64,000 bases of DNA. It comes from Conexibacter arvalis (GTDB lineage Bacteria > Actinomycetota > Thermoleophilia > Solirubrobacterales > Solirubrobacteraceae). Where the stretch lies: assembly GCF_014199525.1 (NCBI RefSeq), contig NZ_JACHNU010000007.1, forward strand, positions 186,001 to 250,000, written 5' to 3'. The notes beneath the pieces were generated by a model. It was not told the origin of the DNA. It did not search any database and saw only the letters and a program-made list of their open reading frames with translations. Each line of letters opens with the position of its first letter. Position 1 is the stretch's first letter. Positions 55,828-64,000 of the stretch are shown one piece after another. A program made the translations under genes and the position numbers.

Positions 55828-56867
55828 GCGCCTCGAGCTGGACCTGGGAGGACCATCGCGTCCTGCCCACCTGGGCACCGTGGGCCGCCGGCGGCGCGGG
55901 CGTCGCGGCCGGCCTGCTGGCGCTGCTGGCCGGCGTCGCGCTGGTCGTCGCCGTGCTCGTCGGCGCGGCGGCGACGGTCGTCGCGCTGATCCCCTGGTCG
56001 CTGGCGGTCGAAGGCTCGCGCCGCGCCCGCGACCGGATGGTCACGCTGACGGTGACCGGCGCCTTCGCGCTCGCCGTCGCGCCGCTGATCTCGCTGCTCT
56101 ACACGGTCGTCTCGCGCGGCATCGACCGCTTCGACGGCGCGCTCTTCAGCGAGTCGATGCGCGGGGTCGTCGGCGAGGGCGGCGGCGTCCAGCACGCGAT
56201 CGTCGGCACGCTCGTGATCACCGGCCTGGCGACGCTCGCGTCGGTCCCGATCGGCGTCATGACGGCGATCTACCTGCACGAGTACGGCCGCGGCGGCCGG
56301 CTCGCGAAGGCGATCTCGTTCTTCGTCGACGTGATGACCGGCATCCCGTCGATCGTCGCCGGCCTGTTCGCCTACGCGCTGTTCGCGCTGATCTTCGGCC
56401 CGGGCGTCCGGCTCGGCGTGATGGGCGCGGTCGCCCTCTCGCTGCTGATGATCCCGATCGTCGTGCGCTCGACCGAGGAGATGCTGCGGGTCGTCCCGCA
56501 CCACCTGCGCGAGGCCGCGTACGGCCTCGGCGTGCCGAAGTGGCTGACGATCGTCAAGGTCGTCCTGCCGACGGCCTTCGCCGGGATCGTCACCGGCGTG
56601 ATGCTCGCGATCGCCCGCGTCGTGGGGGAGACGGCGCCGCTGCTGATCACCACCGGCGCGGTCACCTCCGTCAACGCCAACCCCTTCGGCGGGCGGATGG
56701 AGAACCTCGCGGTCTTCGCCTACAACCAGTACTCGAATCCCGGGGTCCCGAGAGATCCCTACATCGCACGCGCGTGGGCGGCGGCGCTGACGCTGCTGCT
56801 GATCGTGATGGTGCTCAACCTGGTCGCCCGGCTGGTCTCCGCCCGGTTCGGGGTCAGGCAGCGCTGA
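55824..56867 (+). CDS. pstA: Phosphate ABC transporter permease PstA
   Basis: A 347-residue permease. An extra N-terminal helical hairpin (AAGGAGVAAGLLALLAGVALVVAVL) precedes the six-helix core; the EAA loop is REAAYGLGVPKWLTIVKVVLPTAFAGI, and ARVVGETAPLLIT follows. GTG 55824 overlaps the pstC stop. Confidence 0.95.
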   Translation: MSASSWTWEDHRVLPTWAPWAAGGAGVAAGLLALLAGVALVVAVLVGAAATVVALIPWSLAVEGSRRARDRMVTLTVTGAFALAVAPLISLLYTVVSRGIDRFDGALFSESMRGVVGEGGGVQHAIVGTLVITGLATLASVPIGVMTAIYLHEYGRGGRLAKAISFFVDVMTGIPSIVAGLFAYALFALIFGPGVRLGVMGAVALSLLMIPIVVRSTEEMLRVVPHHLREAAYGLGVPKWLTIVKVVLPTAFAGIVTGVMLAIARVVGETAPLLITTGAVTSVNANPFGGRMENLAVFAYNQYSNPGVPRDPYIARAWAAALTLLLIVMVLNLVARLVSARFGVRQR

Positions 56868-56912
56868 GGAATGCGGATCACGATGGAACCAGAGCAGGAA
56901 GGAACGGACGAC

Positions 56913-57800
56913 ATGTCTCAGCCCTCAGCGGACGTGCGCGACGCGAACGCGACCGACGCTCCCCTGCAGGCGCCGCTCGGGGACGCCGCGACGTCGGCCC
57001 CGGCGGAGGCCCCGGCCAACGTCGCCAAGAGCATCGAGGCGAGGGACCTCGACATCTACTACGGCGGCTTCCACGCGGTCGCCGGCGTCTCGATGACGAT
57101 CCGGCCCAACAAGGTGACGGCGCTGATCGGCTCCTCGGGCTGCGGGAAGTCGACCTTCCTGCGCTCGCTCAACCGCATGCACGAGCTGGTGAAGGGCGCC
57201 TACGTCGACGGCAAGGTCGAGCTCGACGGCCGCGACATCTACGCGGCGGGCACCGACCCGGTCGCCGTCCGGCGCCAGATCGGCATGGTCTTCCAGCAGC
57301 CGAACCCGTTCCCGACGATGTCGATCTACGACAACGTCGCGGCCGGCCTGAGACTGAACCGCCGCAAGATCAAGAAGCCCGAGCTCGACGAGGTCGTCGA
57401 GAGGGCGCTGCGCGGCGCGCACCTCTGGACCGAGGTGAAGGACCGCCTCGACAAGCCGGGCTCGGGGCTGTCGGGCGGCCAGCAGCAGCGGCTCTGCATC
57501 GCGCGCGCGACCGCCGTCGAGCCCGACGTGCTGCTGATGGACGAGCCCTGCTCGGCGCTCGACCCGATCGCGACCGTCGCGATCGAGAGCCTGATCGCGG
57601 AGCTGAAGGAGCGCTTCACGATCGTGATCGTCACCCACAACATGCAGCAGGCGGCGCGCGCGAGCGACTACACCGCCTTCTTCAACATCGAGAGAAGCGG
57701 GGATCCGGGACGGCTCGTGGAGATCGACGAGACGCAGACGATCTTCTCGACTCCGGCGAGCCCGGCGACCGAGGCGTACATCAGCGGCCGCTTCGGCTGA
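56913..57800 (+). CDS. pstB: Phosphate ABC transporter ATPase PstB
   Basis: A 295-residue ATPase powering phosphate import. Walker [19 protein letters not shown]-loop VFQQPNPFP, signature [14 protein letters not shown], Walker [14 protein letters not shown] and the H-loop [12 protein letters not shown] are all present. About 35 residues precede the ABC core, more than usual. ATG 56913 has GGAAGGAA ten bases upstream; ATG 56871 and 56883 are in-frame alternatives. Confidence 0.95.
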   Translation: MSQPSADVRDANATDAPLQAPLGDAATSAPAEAPANVAKSIEARDLDIYYGGFHAVAGVSMTIRPNKVTALIGSSGCGKSTFLRSLNRMHELVKGAYVDGKVELDGRDIYAAGTDPVAVRRQIGMVFQQPNPFPTMSIYDNVAAGLRLNRRKIKKPELDEVVERALRGAHLWTEVKDRLDKPGSGLSGGQQQRLCIARATAVEPDVLLMDEPCSALDPIATVAIESLIAELKERFTIVIVTHNMQQAARASDYTAFFNIERSGDPGRLVEIDETQTIFSTPASPATEAYISGRFG

Positions 57801-57894
57801 ACGGCAGCGTCGCCGCGCCGACTCCGGTCCGCCGCCGGCCGCCGCGGCCGCGCCTGCTCAAGGCGCACCCCCTCGCTGCCGAATTCAGTTCTCG

Positions 57895-58863
57895 ATGGAC
57901 CAAACTCGCTGGCGGGGATGGCGGCACACCATCCCGACCGACGTGGCCGTGCTGGCGCTGCTGGTGTTGGTCGCGTCGGTCTGCTGTCTGCTGGGCGTTC
58001 TGTTCCCGATCTCCGACCAGGCGCCGGTCGAGCTGGGACGGGCGCTGACGCCGATCGGCTTCGTCCTGGCGGGGGCGCTGCTGTTCGCCGGCGCCCGCAC
58101 GCCGCGGTGGGCGATGCACGGGACGGTCGCCTTCGTGTCGCTGTCGGCCTGCCTGCTGATCAGCCAGTCGGCGACCAACGGCGGGATCATGATGACGGCC
58201 TGGTCGCTCGCCTGGCTGGCGGTCTACGTCGCGACCTTCTTCTCGCGCCGGGCGGTCCAGCTGCACGTGCTCGCGATGACGATCGGCCTCGGCGTCGCGA
58301 TCGCGGTCGCGTCGGTGCCGGGCACCTTCATCGAGTTCGTGATGATGGCCGTGACGCTGTGGACGGCCGCGGTCGCGCTCGGCTCGCTGAGCGAGAGGCT
58401 GCGCGCGCAGGCCGACCGCGACCACCTGACGGGCCTGCTCAACCGCCACGGCTTCGGCAAGGCGGCCGGCCGCGAGCGGGCGCTGGCGAGCCGGACCGGC
58501 TACCCGCTCGCGCTCGCGGTGATCGACCTCGACGGCCTGAAGGCGGTCAACGACCGCCACGGCCATGCCGCCGGCGACCGGCTGCTGCGCGACGCCGCGC
58601 GGGCGTGGGAGAGAACGCTGCGGCCGGGCGACCTGATCGCGCGCTTCGGCGGCGACGAGTTCGTCGTGCTGTTCCCGGCGACCGCCGAGGAGGACGCCCG
58701 CACCGCGGTCGAGCGGCTGCGCGGCGCCCATCCCGCCAGCTGGTGCGCTGGCGTGACGGCGTGGCGGCGCGACGAGCGGATCGACGACTGCCTCGCGCGC
58801 GCCGACGCGCATCTCTACGCCGCCAAGGACGCGCGCGGCGCGGTCCCGGCGGCGATCGGCTGA
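57895..58863 (+). CDS. Membrane diguanylate cyclase (GGDEF)
   Basis: A 322-residue protein with six N-terminal helices (~15-165) and a C-terminal GGDEF domain (~175-320): DHLTGLLNRHGF, VIDLDGLKAVNDRHGH and the active-site RFGGDEFVVLFP. It would make c-di-GMP. The inhibitory RxxD site upstream of GGDEF is absent (TLRPGDLIARFGGDEF). No EAL partner is encoded nearby. The sensing helices match no named domain. Confidence 0.92.
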   Translation: MDQTRWRGWRHTIPTDVAVLALLVLVASVCCLLGVLFPISDQAPVELGRALTPIGFVLAGALLFAGARTPRWAMHGTVAFVSLSACLLISQSATNGGIMMTAWSLAWLAVYVATFFSRRAVQLHVLAMTIGLGVAIAVASVPGTFIEFVMMAVTLWTAAVALGSLSERLRAQADRDHLTGLLNRHGFGKAAGRERALASRTGYPLALAVIDLDGLKAVNDRHGHAAGDRLLRDAARAWERTLRPGDLIARFGGDEFVVLFPATAEEDARTAVERLRGAHPASWCAGVTAWRRDERIDDCLARADAHLYAAKDARGAVPAAIG

Positions 58864-58916
58864 CGCGCCGGCCCCGCCGCGTCCGTCGGCTGACTCCCGC
58901 GCGGCGCCGCGGTTGC

Positions 58917-58948
58917 TACATTAGGCCGACCTTCTTAGGGTGGCCTAA
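58917..58948 (+). promoter_or_regulatory. DtxR/IdeR-like iron box at the promoter of a 59-residue protein
   Basis: TACATT (58917-58922) is a likely -10. TTAGGGTGGCCTAA (58935-58948), continuing ACCAA, fits the DtxR consensus TTAGGTTAGSCTAACCTAA at about 14 of 19 positions and would cover the start point. An extra TTAGGCC at 58921 pairs with GGCCTAA at 58942. Confidence 0.6.
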
Positions 58949-58951
58949 CCA

Positions 58952-59131
58952 ATGCACGACTCGACGATCGAGCACAGCGAGGAATTCCCCAGCGTCGGCT
59001 TCCGCGCACGCCGCTGGCAGCGCTTCGAGCGCGACCTCGACGATTGGCTGCAGACGCCGGAGGGCCGGTTCACGGCCTGGTGCGCCGCGCAGGCCGTCGC
59101 CGCCGATCCCGCTCCGGCCGCCGGCAGCTGA
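58952..59131 (+). CDS. 59-residue acidic/aromatic protein under a predicted iron box
   Basis: ATG 58952, four bases past the iron box, opens 59 codons to TGA 59129-59131. The product (MHDSTIEHSEEFPSVGFRAR, then RWQRFERDLDDWLQTPEG and an Ala/Pro tail) is soluble, with a helical amphipathic middle, three Trp and one Cys. No family recalled. Its position between an iron box and a ferritin-like gene suggests a role in iron response, for example an iron-sparing or ferritin-interacting peptide. Confidence 0.6.
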   Translation: MHDSTIEHSEEFPSVGFRARRWQRFERDLDDWLQTPEGRFTAWCAAQAVAADPAPAAGS

Positions 59132-59235
59132 CACGCCCACGTGACGTCGGCCGTTCACAACGGCCGGGATGCGGGGTAGGGTCGCGTCCATGACGCGGCC
59201 GATGGGCGGCCGCCTGGCTTGGAAAGGGAGCGGAC

Positions 59236-59733
59236 ATGCCTGCGACGCGGCACGCCTCGGCCGGAATCCTCTCGGACAGACACGCCGACAAGCGCGAGGA
59301 GATCGTCGCGCTGCTCACGCGCGCGTACTGGATGGAGATGGAGACGGTGATGAGCTATCTCGCCAACGCCGCCCATCTCGACGGCGTCCGCGCAGAGGAG
59401 GTCGCCGAGGCGCTCAACGCAGACGTGACCGAGGAGCTCGGCCACGCGCGCAGATTCGCCGAGCGGATCAAGGAGCTGTACGGCACACCGCCCGGCTCGA
59501 TGGAGTTCAGCGCCGAGCAGACGTACCTCCAGCCGCCCGAGGACGCGACCGACGTCGTCGCCGTCATCAAGGGCGTGATCGAGGCCGAGGCCGGCGCGAT
59601 CGAGCACTACATGCGGATCATCGAGGCCTGCGACGGCGTCGACTGGGCGACGCAGGACATGGTGATCGACATCCTGCGCGACGAGGAAGGCCACATGCGG
59701 CAGTTCGAGCGCTACCTGCGCGAGTACGAGTGA
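59236..59733 (+). CDS. Ferritin-like diiron protein
   Basis: A 165-residue four-helix bundle. Metal-ligand patterns occur in each helix: YWMEMETVMSYLANAAH, DVTEELGHARRFAERI, VIEAEAGAIEHYMRII and LRDEEGHMRQFERYL, that is E...EELGHA and E...DEEGH as in bacterioferritin/Dps-like or DUF892-type proteins. Likely iron storage or oxidative detoxification. ATG 59236 follows GGAAAGGGAG. Confidence 0.85.
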   Translation: MPATRHASAGILSDRHADKREEIVALLTRAYWMEMETVMSYLANAAHLDGVRAEEVAEALNADVTEELGHARRFAERIKELYGTPPGSMEFSAEQTYLQPPEDATDVVAVIKGVIEAEAGAIEHYMRIIEACDGVDWATQDMVIDILRDEEGHMRQFERYLREYE

Positions 59734-59779
59734 TCGCAGCGCTCCCTGCGTCCGCGCCAGAGACGACGATCCTTCGGTC

Positions 59780-60991
59780 TCAGGGCGCCAGTCGGTCGAC
59801 GCGCACGGCGACGCTCAGCTCGAAGCGGGCCTCGGGGTCGTCGAGCGCGTCGCCGAGCAGCTCGCGCAGCTGGCGCAGGCGGTAGCGGACCGTCTGCACG
59901 TGCACGTCGAGCTCGTCGGCGATCGCCTGCGGCCGCGCCGGGTGGGCGAGCCAGCCGCCGAGCGTCTCCAGCAGCCGCGCCCGCTGGCTCGCCGGCAGGG
60001 TGTCGAACGGCGCGAGGCGCCGGGCGGCGATCGCGTGCGCCAGCTCCGGCGCGGCGCCGAGCAGCAGGTCGATCTCGTGGTCGTCGCAGCGCAGCAGCTC
60101 GATCTCGCGACCGTGCCCGCCGTCGCCGTCGGCCTGCGCGGCCGCCGCGCCGGACGGTCTTCTCGCCGCCGCCTGCTCGAGCAGCGCCTCCGCCCGTGCG
60201 AGGCTGCTGCGGGCCGCTTCCGGCGCGACCGCGGGGCCGATCGCGAGCGGCCCCGCGAGCTGGAGCGCGCGGGCGGCGCGCACCAGCCAGCGCTCGGCCT
60301 CCTCGTCGTCGGCGACGACGAGCGCGCGGCGCCCGCCGTCGACCGTCGCGGCGAGCACGCGCGCCGGGCCGGCCAGCGCGCTGCCCGGCAGCGGCTCGAA
60401 CGGCTGGGCCGCGACCGCCACCCGGACCTTCTCCGCGAGCTGCCATCCGGCCGCGGCCGCGGCTGCGGCGAGCTGCTCCGGCACGCTCGGCCGGTCGCTC
60501 AGCAGCAGCGACGCGAGCCGCTCGCGCCGGGCCAGCTCCAGTCGCAGCGACTCGGCCTCCTGCGCGGTGAAGCCCTCGACCGCGGCGACCGACAGCTCGT
60601 CGACCGTCGACAGCACCTCGGCGCCGAGCGAGAAGATCGCGTCGGGGGAGAGCTGGCGGCTCTGCGGGATCGTCTGCGCGCCCTCCCACATCGCGAGCCC
60701 GCCGAGGCGGTAGAAGGCGAGCAGCTCCGACAGCGACCGCCCGGCCGCCGCCTGGGCGCGGCCGTGCGCGACGAAGAGGCCCGGGTCGGGCGTCGTGGCG
60801 CCCGCCAGCCGAGCGATGAAGTACTCGACCGAGGCGCGCGCCCCCAGCCGGAGGTTGCGCAGCGTCGCGCCGTCGGGCTCGCTGCCGCCGGGCGCCTGCG
60901 CGCGCACGCGCGAGAGCACCGCGTCGGCAAGCGCATCGGTGCGCGCACGCAGCAGCTCGGCCAGCGTGACCCTGGTCCTCGCTCCATCCAC
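59780..60991 (-). CDS. PucR/CdaR-family transcriptional regulator
   Basis: A 403-residue regulator. The N-terminal ~150 residues are a helical sensor (LAELLRARTDALADAVLSRV; YRLGGLAMWEGAQTI), the centre is a degenerate GGDEF-like/sensor region, and the C-terminus is the PucR HTH (ARLLETLGGWLAHPARPQAIADELDVHVQTVRYRLRQLRELLG). GTG 60991 is chosen; upstream in-frame sequence reads like promoter DNA. Members control purine, sugar-acid or proline use; the target is not evident. Confidence 0.9.
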   Translation of the reverse strand: MDGARTRVTLAELLRARTDALADAVLSRVRAQAPGGSEPDGATLRNLRLGARASVEYFIARLAGATTPDPGLFVAHGRAQAAAGRSLSELLAFYRLGGLAMWEGAQTIPQSRQLSPDAIFSLGAEVLSTVDELSVAAVEGFTAQEAESLRLELARRERLASLLLSDRPSVPEQLAAAAAAAGWQLAEKVRVAVAAQPFEPLPGSALAGPARVLAATVDGGRRALVVADDEEAERWLVRAARALQLAGPLAIGPAVAPEAARSSLARAEALLEQAAARRPSGAAAAQADGDGGHGREIELLRCDDHEIDLLLGAAPELAHAIAARRLAPFDTLPASQRARLLETLGGWLAHPARPQAIADELDVHVQTVRYRLRQLRELLGDALDDPEARFELSVAVRVDRLAP

Positions 60992-61191
60992 GACGCCCGA
61001 TCTTAGAGGAATGCTACGAATCTGGCACAGGATTACCATGAAATCTGCGTAGCGGCCGCAGGACGGTGTGCGTACCGTCTTGTCCATTGCGCGACGACCT
61101 CGACGGGACCGTCGCGCACGAGACCGCAGCAGCGGGCGTCATCTGGGCGGCGTGCCGCGCGACCCGGCGCGCCGCCCCGACGCCCTTCCGC

Positions 61192-61989
61192 TCAGCGGGT
61201 CAGCTCGTGCAGGCGCTCGAGCGACTGACGCAGCAGCCGCGAGATCTGCATCTGCGAGACGCCGATCTGCTTGGCGATTTCGCTCTGCGTCATGTCGTGC
61301 ACGAAGCGCATCTGCAGGATCCGCTGCTCGCGCTCGGGCAGGTGTCTCAGCGCCGGCCCGAGCAGCGCGCGCGCCTCGGCGGCTCTGAAGCCCTCCTCGA
61401 CGCTGCCGAGCGTGTCGGCGATCGTCGCGTCGCCCTCGTCGTCGTTGCCGGCCGGCGTCGCGAGCGACAGCGCGGTCCGGTTGGCCAGCGCGCCGAGCGC
61501 CTCGAGCACCGCCTCGACGTCGGCGCCGGTCCGTTCGGCCAGCTGTCTCGGCGTCGGCGCGGCGCCCGTCTCGGTCTCGATCGCCTCGGCCGCGGCGCGC
61601 ACCTTGAGCGCCAGCTCCTGCGTGCCGCGGGCGACGTGGACGCCCCAACCGGTGTCGCGGAAATGGCGCAGCAGCTCGCCGACGATCGTCGGCTGCGCGA
61701 AGGTCGAGAAGCTGTGGCCGCGGTCGGGGTCGAAGCGGTCGACGGCCTTGATCAGTCCGACGCAGGCGACCTGGACGAGGTCGTCGAGGCTCTCGCTGCC
61801 GCGGCGGTAGCGGCGCGCGAGTGCGCGGGCGAGTGGGAGATGCTCGGCGATCAACGCCTCACGCGCCTGCACGTCGCCCTTGCGGGCCCGCGTCGACAGC
61901 ATGCGCGTCCGGAGCATCGAGCTGGCCGTGCGGGTGCTGGTTCGCGGGGCCGCGTCGGAGTTCTGTGCGAGTTTCGTGGCAGGTCCCAT
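61192..61989 (-). CDS. SigB/SigF-family stress sigma factor
   Basis: A 265-residue group 3 sigma-70 factor with regions 2 (ALIAEHLPLARALARRYRRGSESLDDLVQVACVGLIKAVDRFDP), 3 (TPRQLAERTGADVEAVLEAL) and 4 (LPEREQRILQMRFVHDMTQSEIAKQIGVSQMQISRLLRQS). It is the last gene of an STAS - RsbW-like - sigma unit, the classic partner-switching layout, so it is held inactive by the RsbW-like protein. ATG 61989; GTG 61998 is an alternative. Confidence 0.93.
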   Translation of the reverse strand: MGPATKLAQNSDAAPRTSTRTASSMLRTRMLSTRARKGDVQAREALIAEHLPLARALARRYRRGSESLDDLVQVACVGLIKAVDRFDPDRGHSFSTFAQPTIVGELLRHFRDTGWGVHVARGTQELALKVRAAAEAIETETGAAPTPRQLAERTGADVEAVLEALGALANRTALSLATPAGNDDEGDATIADTLGSVEEGFRAAEARALLGPALRHLPEREQRILQMRFVHDMTQSEIAKQIGVSQMQISRLLRQSLERLHELTR

Positions 61990-62020
61990 GTGGCACACGC
62001 TTACCCGCCGCTTTCATCGG

Positions 62021-62464
62021 TCAATCGCGATCCGCGACCGCCTCGCCGGCCGCTCTCGCACCGCTCTCCGGACCGTCGGCGGACGCCGCGACGCCGAGGT
62101 CGAAGCTGAGGTGGACGCGGGTCGCGGCGCCGTCGTGGTCGAGCTGGAGGCCGCTCGCGACCGCGGCCATCAGCGCCATCCCCATGCCGAGCCCGGGGCT
62201 GTCCTCGCGCGGCTGCAGGCCGCCTCCCTCGTCGGAGACGACGACCTCGAGCATCCCGTCGCGGCCGTCGGCCTCGACGTGCAGGACGCCCGGCTCGTCG
62301 TGCCCCCGGTAGGCGTGCAGCACGACGTTCGTGCACGCCTCGCTGACCGCCAGCGCGACGTCGGCGACCGTCCCCTCGCGCGCGCCCAGGCGTCTCGCCA
62401 GCTCCACGACGGCGCGACGCGCCCGCGGCACGCTGTCGGCGGCGGCGGGGAGTGTCAGGTGCAC
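62021..62464 (-). CDS. RsbW-like anti-sigma factor / serine kinase
   Basis: A 147-residue HATPase_c protein: DVALAVSEACTNVVLHAY (N box), VVSDEGGGLQP (G1) and GLGMGMALMAAVAS (G2). It binds the sigma factor and phosphorylates the STAS antagonist. GTG 62464 overlaps the STAS stop by ten bases. The Ala/Gly-rich C-terminal ~20 residues are an extension. Confidence 0.9.
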   Translation of the reverse strand: MHLTLPAAADSVPRARRAVVELARRLGAREGTVADVALAVSEACTNVVLHAYRGHDEPGVLHVEADGRDGMLEVVVSDEGGGLQPREDSPGLGMGMALMAAVASGLQLDHDGAATRVHLSFDLGVAASADGPESGARAAGEAVADRD

Positions 62465-62838
62465 GGCTCGTCGACGAACGGCAGAGCCGACTCCAGCCCG
62501 GTGATCGCGAAGACGCGTTGCACGGTCTCGCCGCCGCGGCGCAGACGCAGCTCGACGCCGTGCGCCGCCGCGCGGTCGGCGGCGCCAAGGATCACGCGCA
62601 GGCCGCTGGAGTCGAGGAAGGTCAGCGGCGCGAGGTCGATGTCGAGGACTCTCACCTCGCCTTCGTATGCCCGCTCCAGCGCATCTTCCACGAGCGAGAC
62701 CGCGGCGAGGTCGAATTCGCCGCGCAGCGTCACGCGATAGGTCCCGCCCCTCGCGGCGGCGTGCAGGCCGAAGGGACCGTCGTGCGCGCTCTCGATGTCG
62801 TGCTCGATCGCCATGGTGCAGACGTGGTCCTGCTCCAT
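62455..62838 (-). CDS. STAS-domain anti-sigma factor antagonist
   Basis: A 127-residue STAS protein: YRVTLRGEFDLAAVSLVEDALE, then LDIDLAPLTFLDSSGLRVILGA, where the serine of DSSG is the phosphorylation site used by RsbW-type kinases. Dephosphorylated, it would bind the RsbW-like protein and free the sigma factor. ATG 62838, or ATG 62814 (MAIEHD). A dedicated PP2C phosphatase is not adjacent. Confidence 0.9.
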   Translation of the reverse strand: MEQDHVCTMAIEHDIESAHDGPFGLHAAARGGTYRVTLRGEFDLAAVSLVEDALERAYEGEVRVLDIDLAPLTFLDSSGLRVILGAADRAAAHGVELRLRRGGETVQRVFAITGLESALPFVDEPCT

Positions 62839-62899
62839 CGTACCCGCCCGTCGCAAGCCCGACGGCCGCGCTCGATCGCGTAGAGTCCGGAGCCGAGAG

Positions 62900-64000
62900 A
62901 TGGCCGCCGCGAGCAACAGCGCTCCGCCGATCCTGTGGGCGCCCGACCCCGAGCGCGTCGAGCGGGCGACGCTGACCCGCTTCGCGCGCTGGCTGGCGGC
63001 GGAGCGCGGGGTGGAGGCGGCCGGCTACGAGCAGCTGTGGCGCTGGTCGGTCGACGACCTCGAGGGCTTCTGGTCGGCGATCTGGGAGTTCTTCGGCGTG
63101 CGCGCGCACACGCCGTACGAGCGTGTCCTCGGCCGCCGCGAGATGCCGGGCGCCACGTGGTTCGAGGGCGCGACGGTCAACTACGCCGAGCACGTCTTCG
63201 GCGATCGCGACGACGCCGCCGTCGCGATCCGCTTCGACGGCGAGTGCCGCGACGGCCTCGGAGCGATGACGTGGGGCGAGCTGCGCGCGCTGACCGCCCG
63301 CGTCGCCGCCGCGCTGCGGGCCGAGGGGGTCGGCGTCGGCGACCGCGTCGTCGGCTACCTCCCGAACGTCCCCGAGACGGTCGCCGCCTTCCTCGCCTGC
63401 GCATCGATCGGCGCGACCTGGTCGAGCGCGTCGCCCGACTTCGGCGCCAGCGGCGTCGCCGACCGCTTCGCGCAGATCGAGCCGACCGTCCTGTTCGCGG
63501 TCGACGGCTACCGCTACGGCGGCAAGGCGTTCGACCGCCGCGCCGTCGTCGCCGAGCTGCAGCGGCGGCTGCCGACGGTCCGCCGCACGGTCGTGCTGCG
63601 CCAGCTCGACCCGGCCGCGGACCTGTCGGGCCTGCGCGACGCCGTCGCCTTCGATGCCTTCGCGGCCGCGACGGGGGAGGAGGCGCCGCCGCTGACCTTC
63701 ACGCCGGTGCCGTTCGACCAGCCGCTGTGGGTCCTCTACAGCTCCGGCACGACCGGCCTGCCGAAGGCGATCGTCCAGGGGCACGGCGGCATCCTGCTCG
63801 AGCAGCTGAAGAAGCTCAACCTCCACCTCGACGCGCAGGCGGGCGACCGCGTCTTCTGGTTCACGACGACCGGCTGGATGATGTGGAACTTCCTCGTCGG
63901 CGTGCTGTTGACGCCGGCGTCGATCGTCCTCTACGACGGCAATCCCGGCTTCCCGTCGATGGACCGCCTGTGGCGGCTCGCCGAGGAGGCCGGCGTCACC
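62900..64000 (+). CDS. Acetoacetyl-CoA synthetase (5' part, runs off the window)
   Basis: ATG 62900 opens 367 codons with no stop before the window end. It has the acetoacetate-CoA ligase N-terminus (RFARWLAAERGVEAAGYEQLWRWSVDDLEGFWSAIWEFF), ATWFEGATVNYAEHVF, the AMP-forming P-loop YSSGTTGLPKAIVQGHGG and TTTGWMMWNFLVG. It activates acetoacetate with ATP and CoA for lipid or polyhydroxyalkanoate metabolism. Divergent from the STAS-sigma unit by 61 bp. Confidence 0.93.
   Translation, partial: MAAASNSAPPILWAPDPERVERATLTRFARWLAAERGVEAAGYEQLWRWSVDDLEGFWSAIWEFFGVRAHTPYERVLGRREMPGATWFEGATVNYAEHVFGDRDDAAVAIRFDGECRDGLGAMTWGELRALTARVAAALRAEGVGVGDRVVGYLPNVPETVAAFLACASIGATWSSASPDFGASGVADRFAQIEPTVLFAVDGYRYGGKAFDRRAVVAELQRRLPTVRRTVVLRQLDPAADLSGLRDAVAFDAFAAATGEEAPPLTFTPVPFDQPLWVLYSSGTTGLPKAIVQGHGGILLEQLKKLNLHLDAQAGDRVFWFTTTGWMMWNFLVGVLLTPASIVLYDGNPGFPSMDRLWRLAEEAGVT

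Overview
The window is a very GC-rich (about 72% by eye) actinobacterial chromosome segment with GTG and TTG starts, tight 1-4 base gene overlaps and CGC/GCG-dominated codons. Gene content (a BlaI/M56/CcdA thiol-redox cluster, PRC-barrel/DUF2382 stress protein, ClpE-like unfoldase, many orphan sensor and GGDEF proteins) fits the deep-branching Thermoleophilia, for example a Conexibacter or Solirubrobacter relative. That placement is an inference. No phage, IS element, rRNA or CRISPR array was seen.

Layout. 0.1-2.5 kb: a PNPOx-fold protein divergent from a MocR/PdxR regulator with TTGGCC-type operator repeats. 2.5-8.8 kb: a translationally coupled lower-glycolysis operon gap-pgk-tpiA-gpmI, then an SF2 helicase. 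8.9-11.9 kb: MarR regulator, Hsp20 with a symmetrical operator, a candidate small RNA, tgt. 11.9-18.8 kb: Ser/Thr kinase with a lipoprotein, phosphoesterase, DUF3467 protein, rlmH, argS with a degenerate HIGH motif, and a CcmH/TlpA cytochrome c maturation pair. 18.9-24.6 kb: tRNA-Gly(CCC) followed by an accessory patch of visibly lower GC: a 1326-residue SIR2-NACHT protein (probable anti-phage NADase), a frameshifted HTH gene and an RHH/PIN toxin-antitoxin pair. 24.6-29.9 kb: a BlaI-controlled envelope thiol-redox regulon (BlaI, M56 protease, TlpA lipoprotein, DsbA, CcdA, a CPVC membrane protein, a 43-residue membrane peptide and an NlpC/P60 protein behind a c-di-AMP riboswitch), with five copies of one operator.

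30-38 kb: amine oxidase, LysR, a small leader ORF with an MFS exporter, a Phd antitoxin whose VapC toxin is truncated, a DUF2382 protein, a TetR-PP2C fusion and a DHA2 exporter. 38-43.7 kb: a two-component system flanked by two YkcB/YkcC-like glycosyltransferases; each of the three transcription units starts with three tandem 11-bp repeats, so the regulator probably controls all three. 43.7-49.8 kb: a PKD protein, an ExbB/TolQ-like channel, a DUF2149-like protein and a 1170-residue exported protein, preceded by a DtxR/IdeR-like box. 50-57.8 kb: ClpE-like ATPase, then phoU and a receiver-less winged-helix regulator divergent from pstSCAB with Pho boxes between. 57.9-64 kb: GGDEF protein, a 59-residue protein under a second DtxR-like box, a ferritin-like protein, a PucR regulator, a SigF/RsbW/STAS stress module and the start of an acetoacetyl-CoA synthetase.

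Most notable: the BlaI regulon with its riboswitch and unannotated 43-residue protein; the SIR2-NACHT defence candidate; the three shared operator families (11-bp iterons, DtxR-like boxes, the hsp20/clp operator); and the TetR-PP2C fusion.
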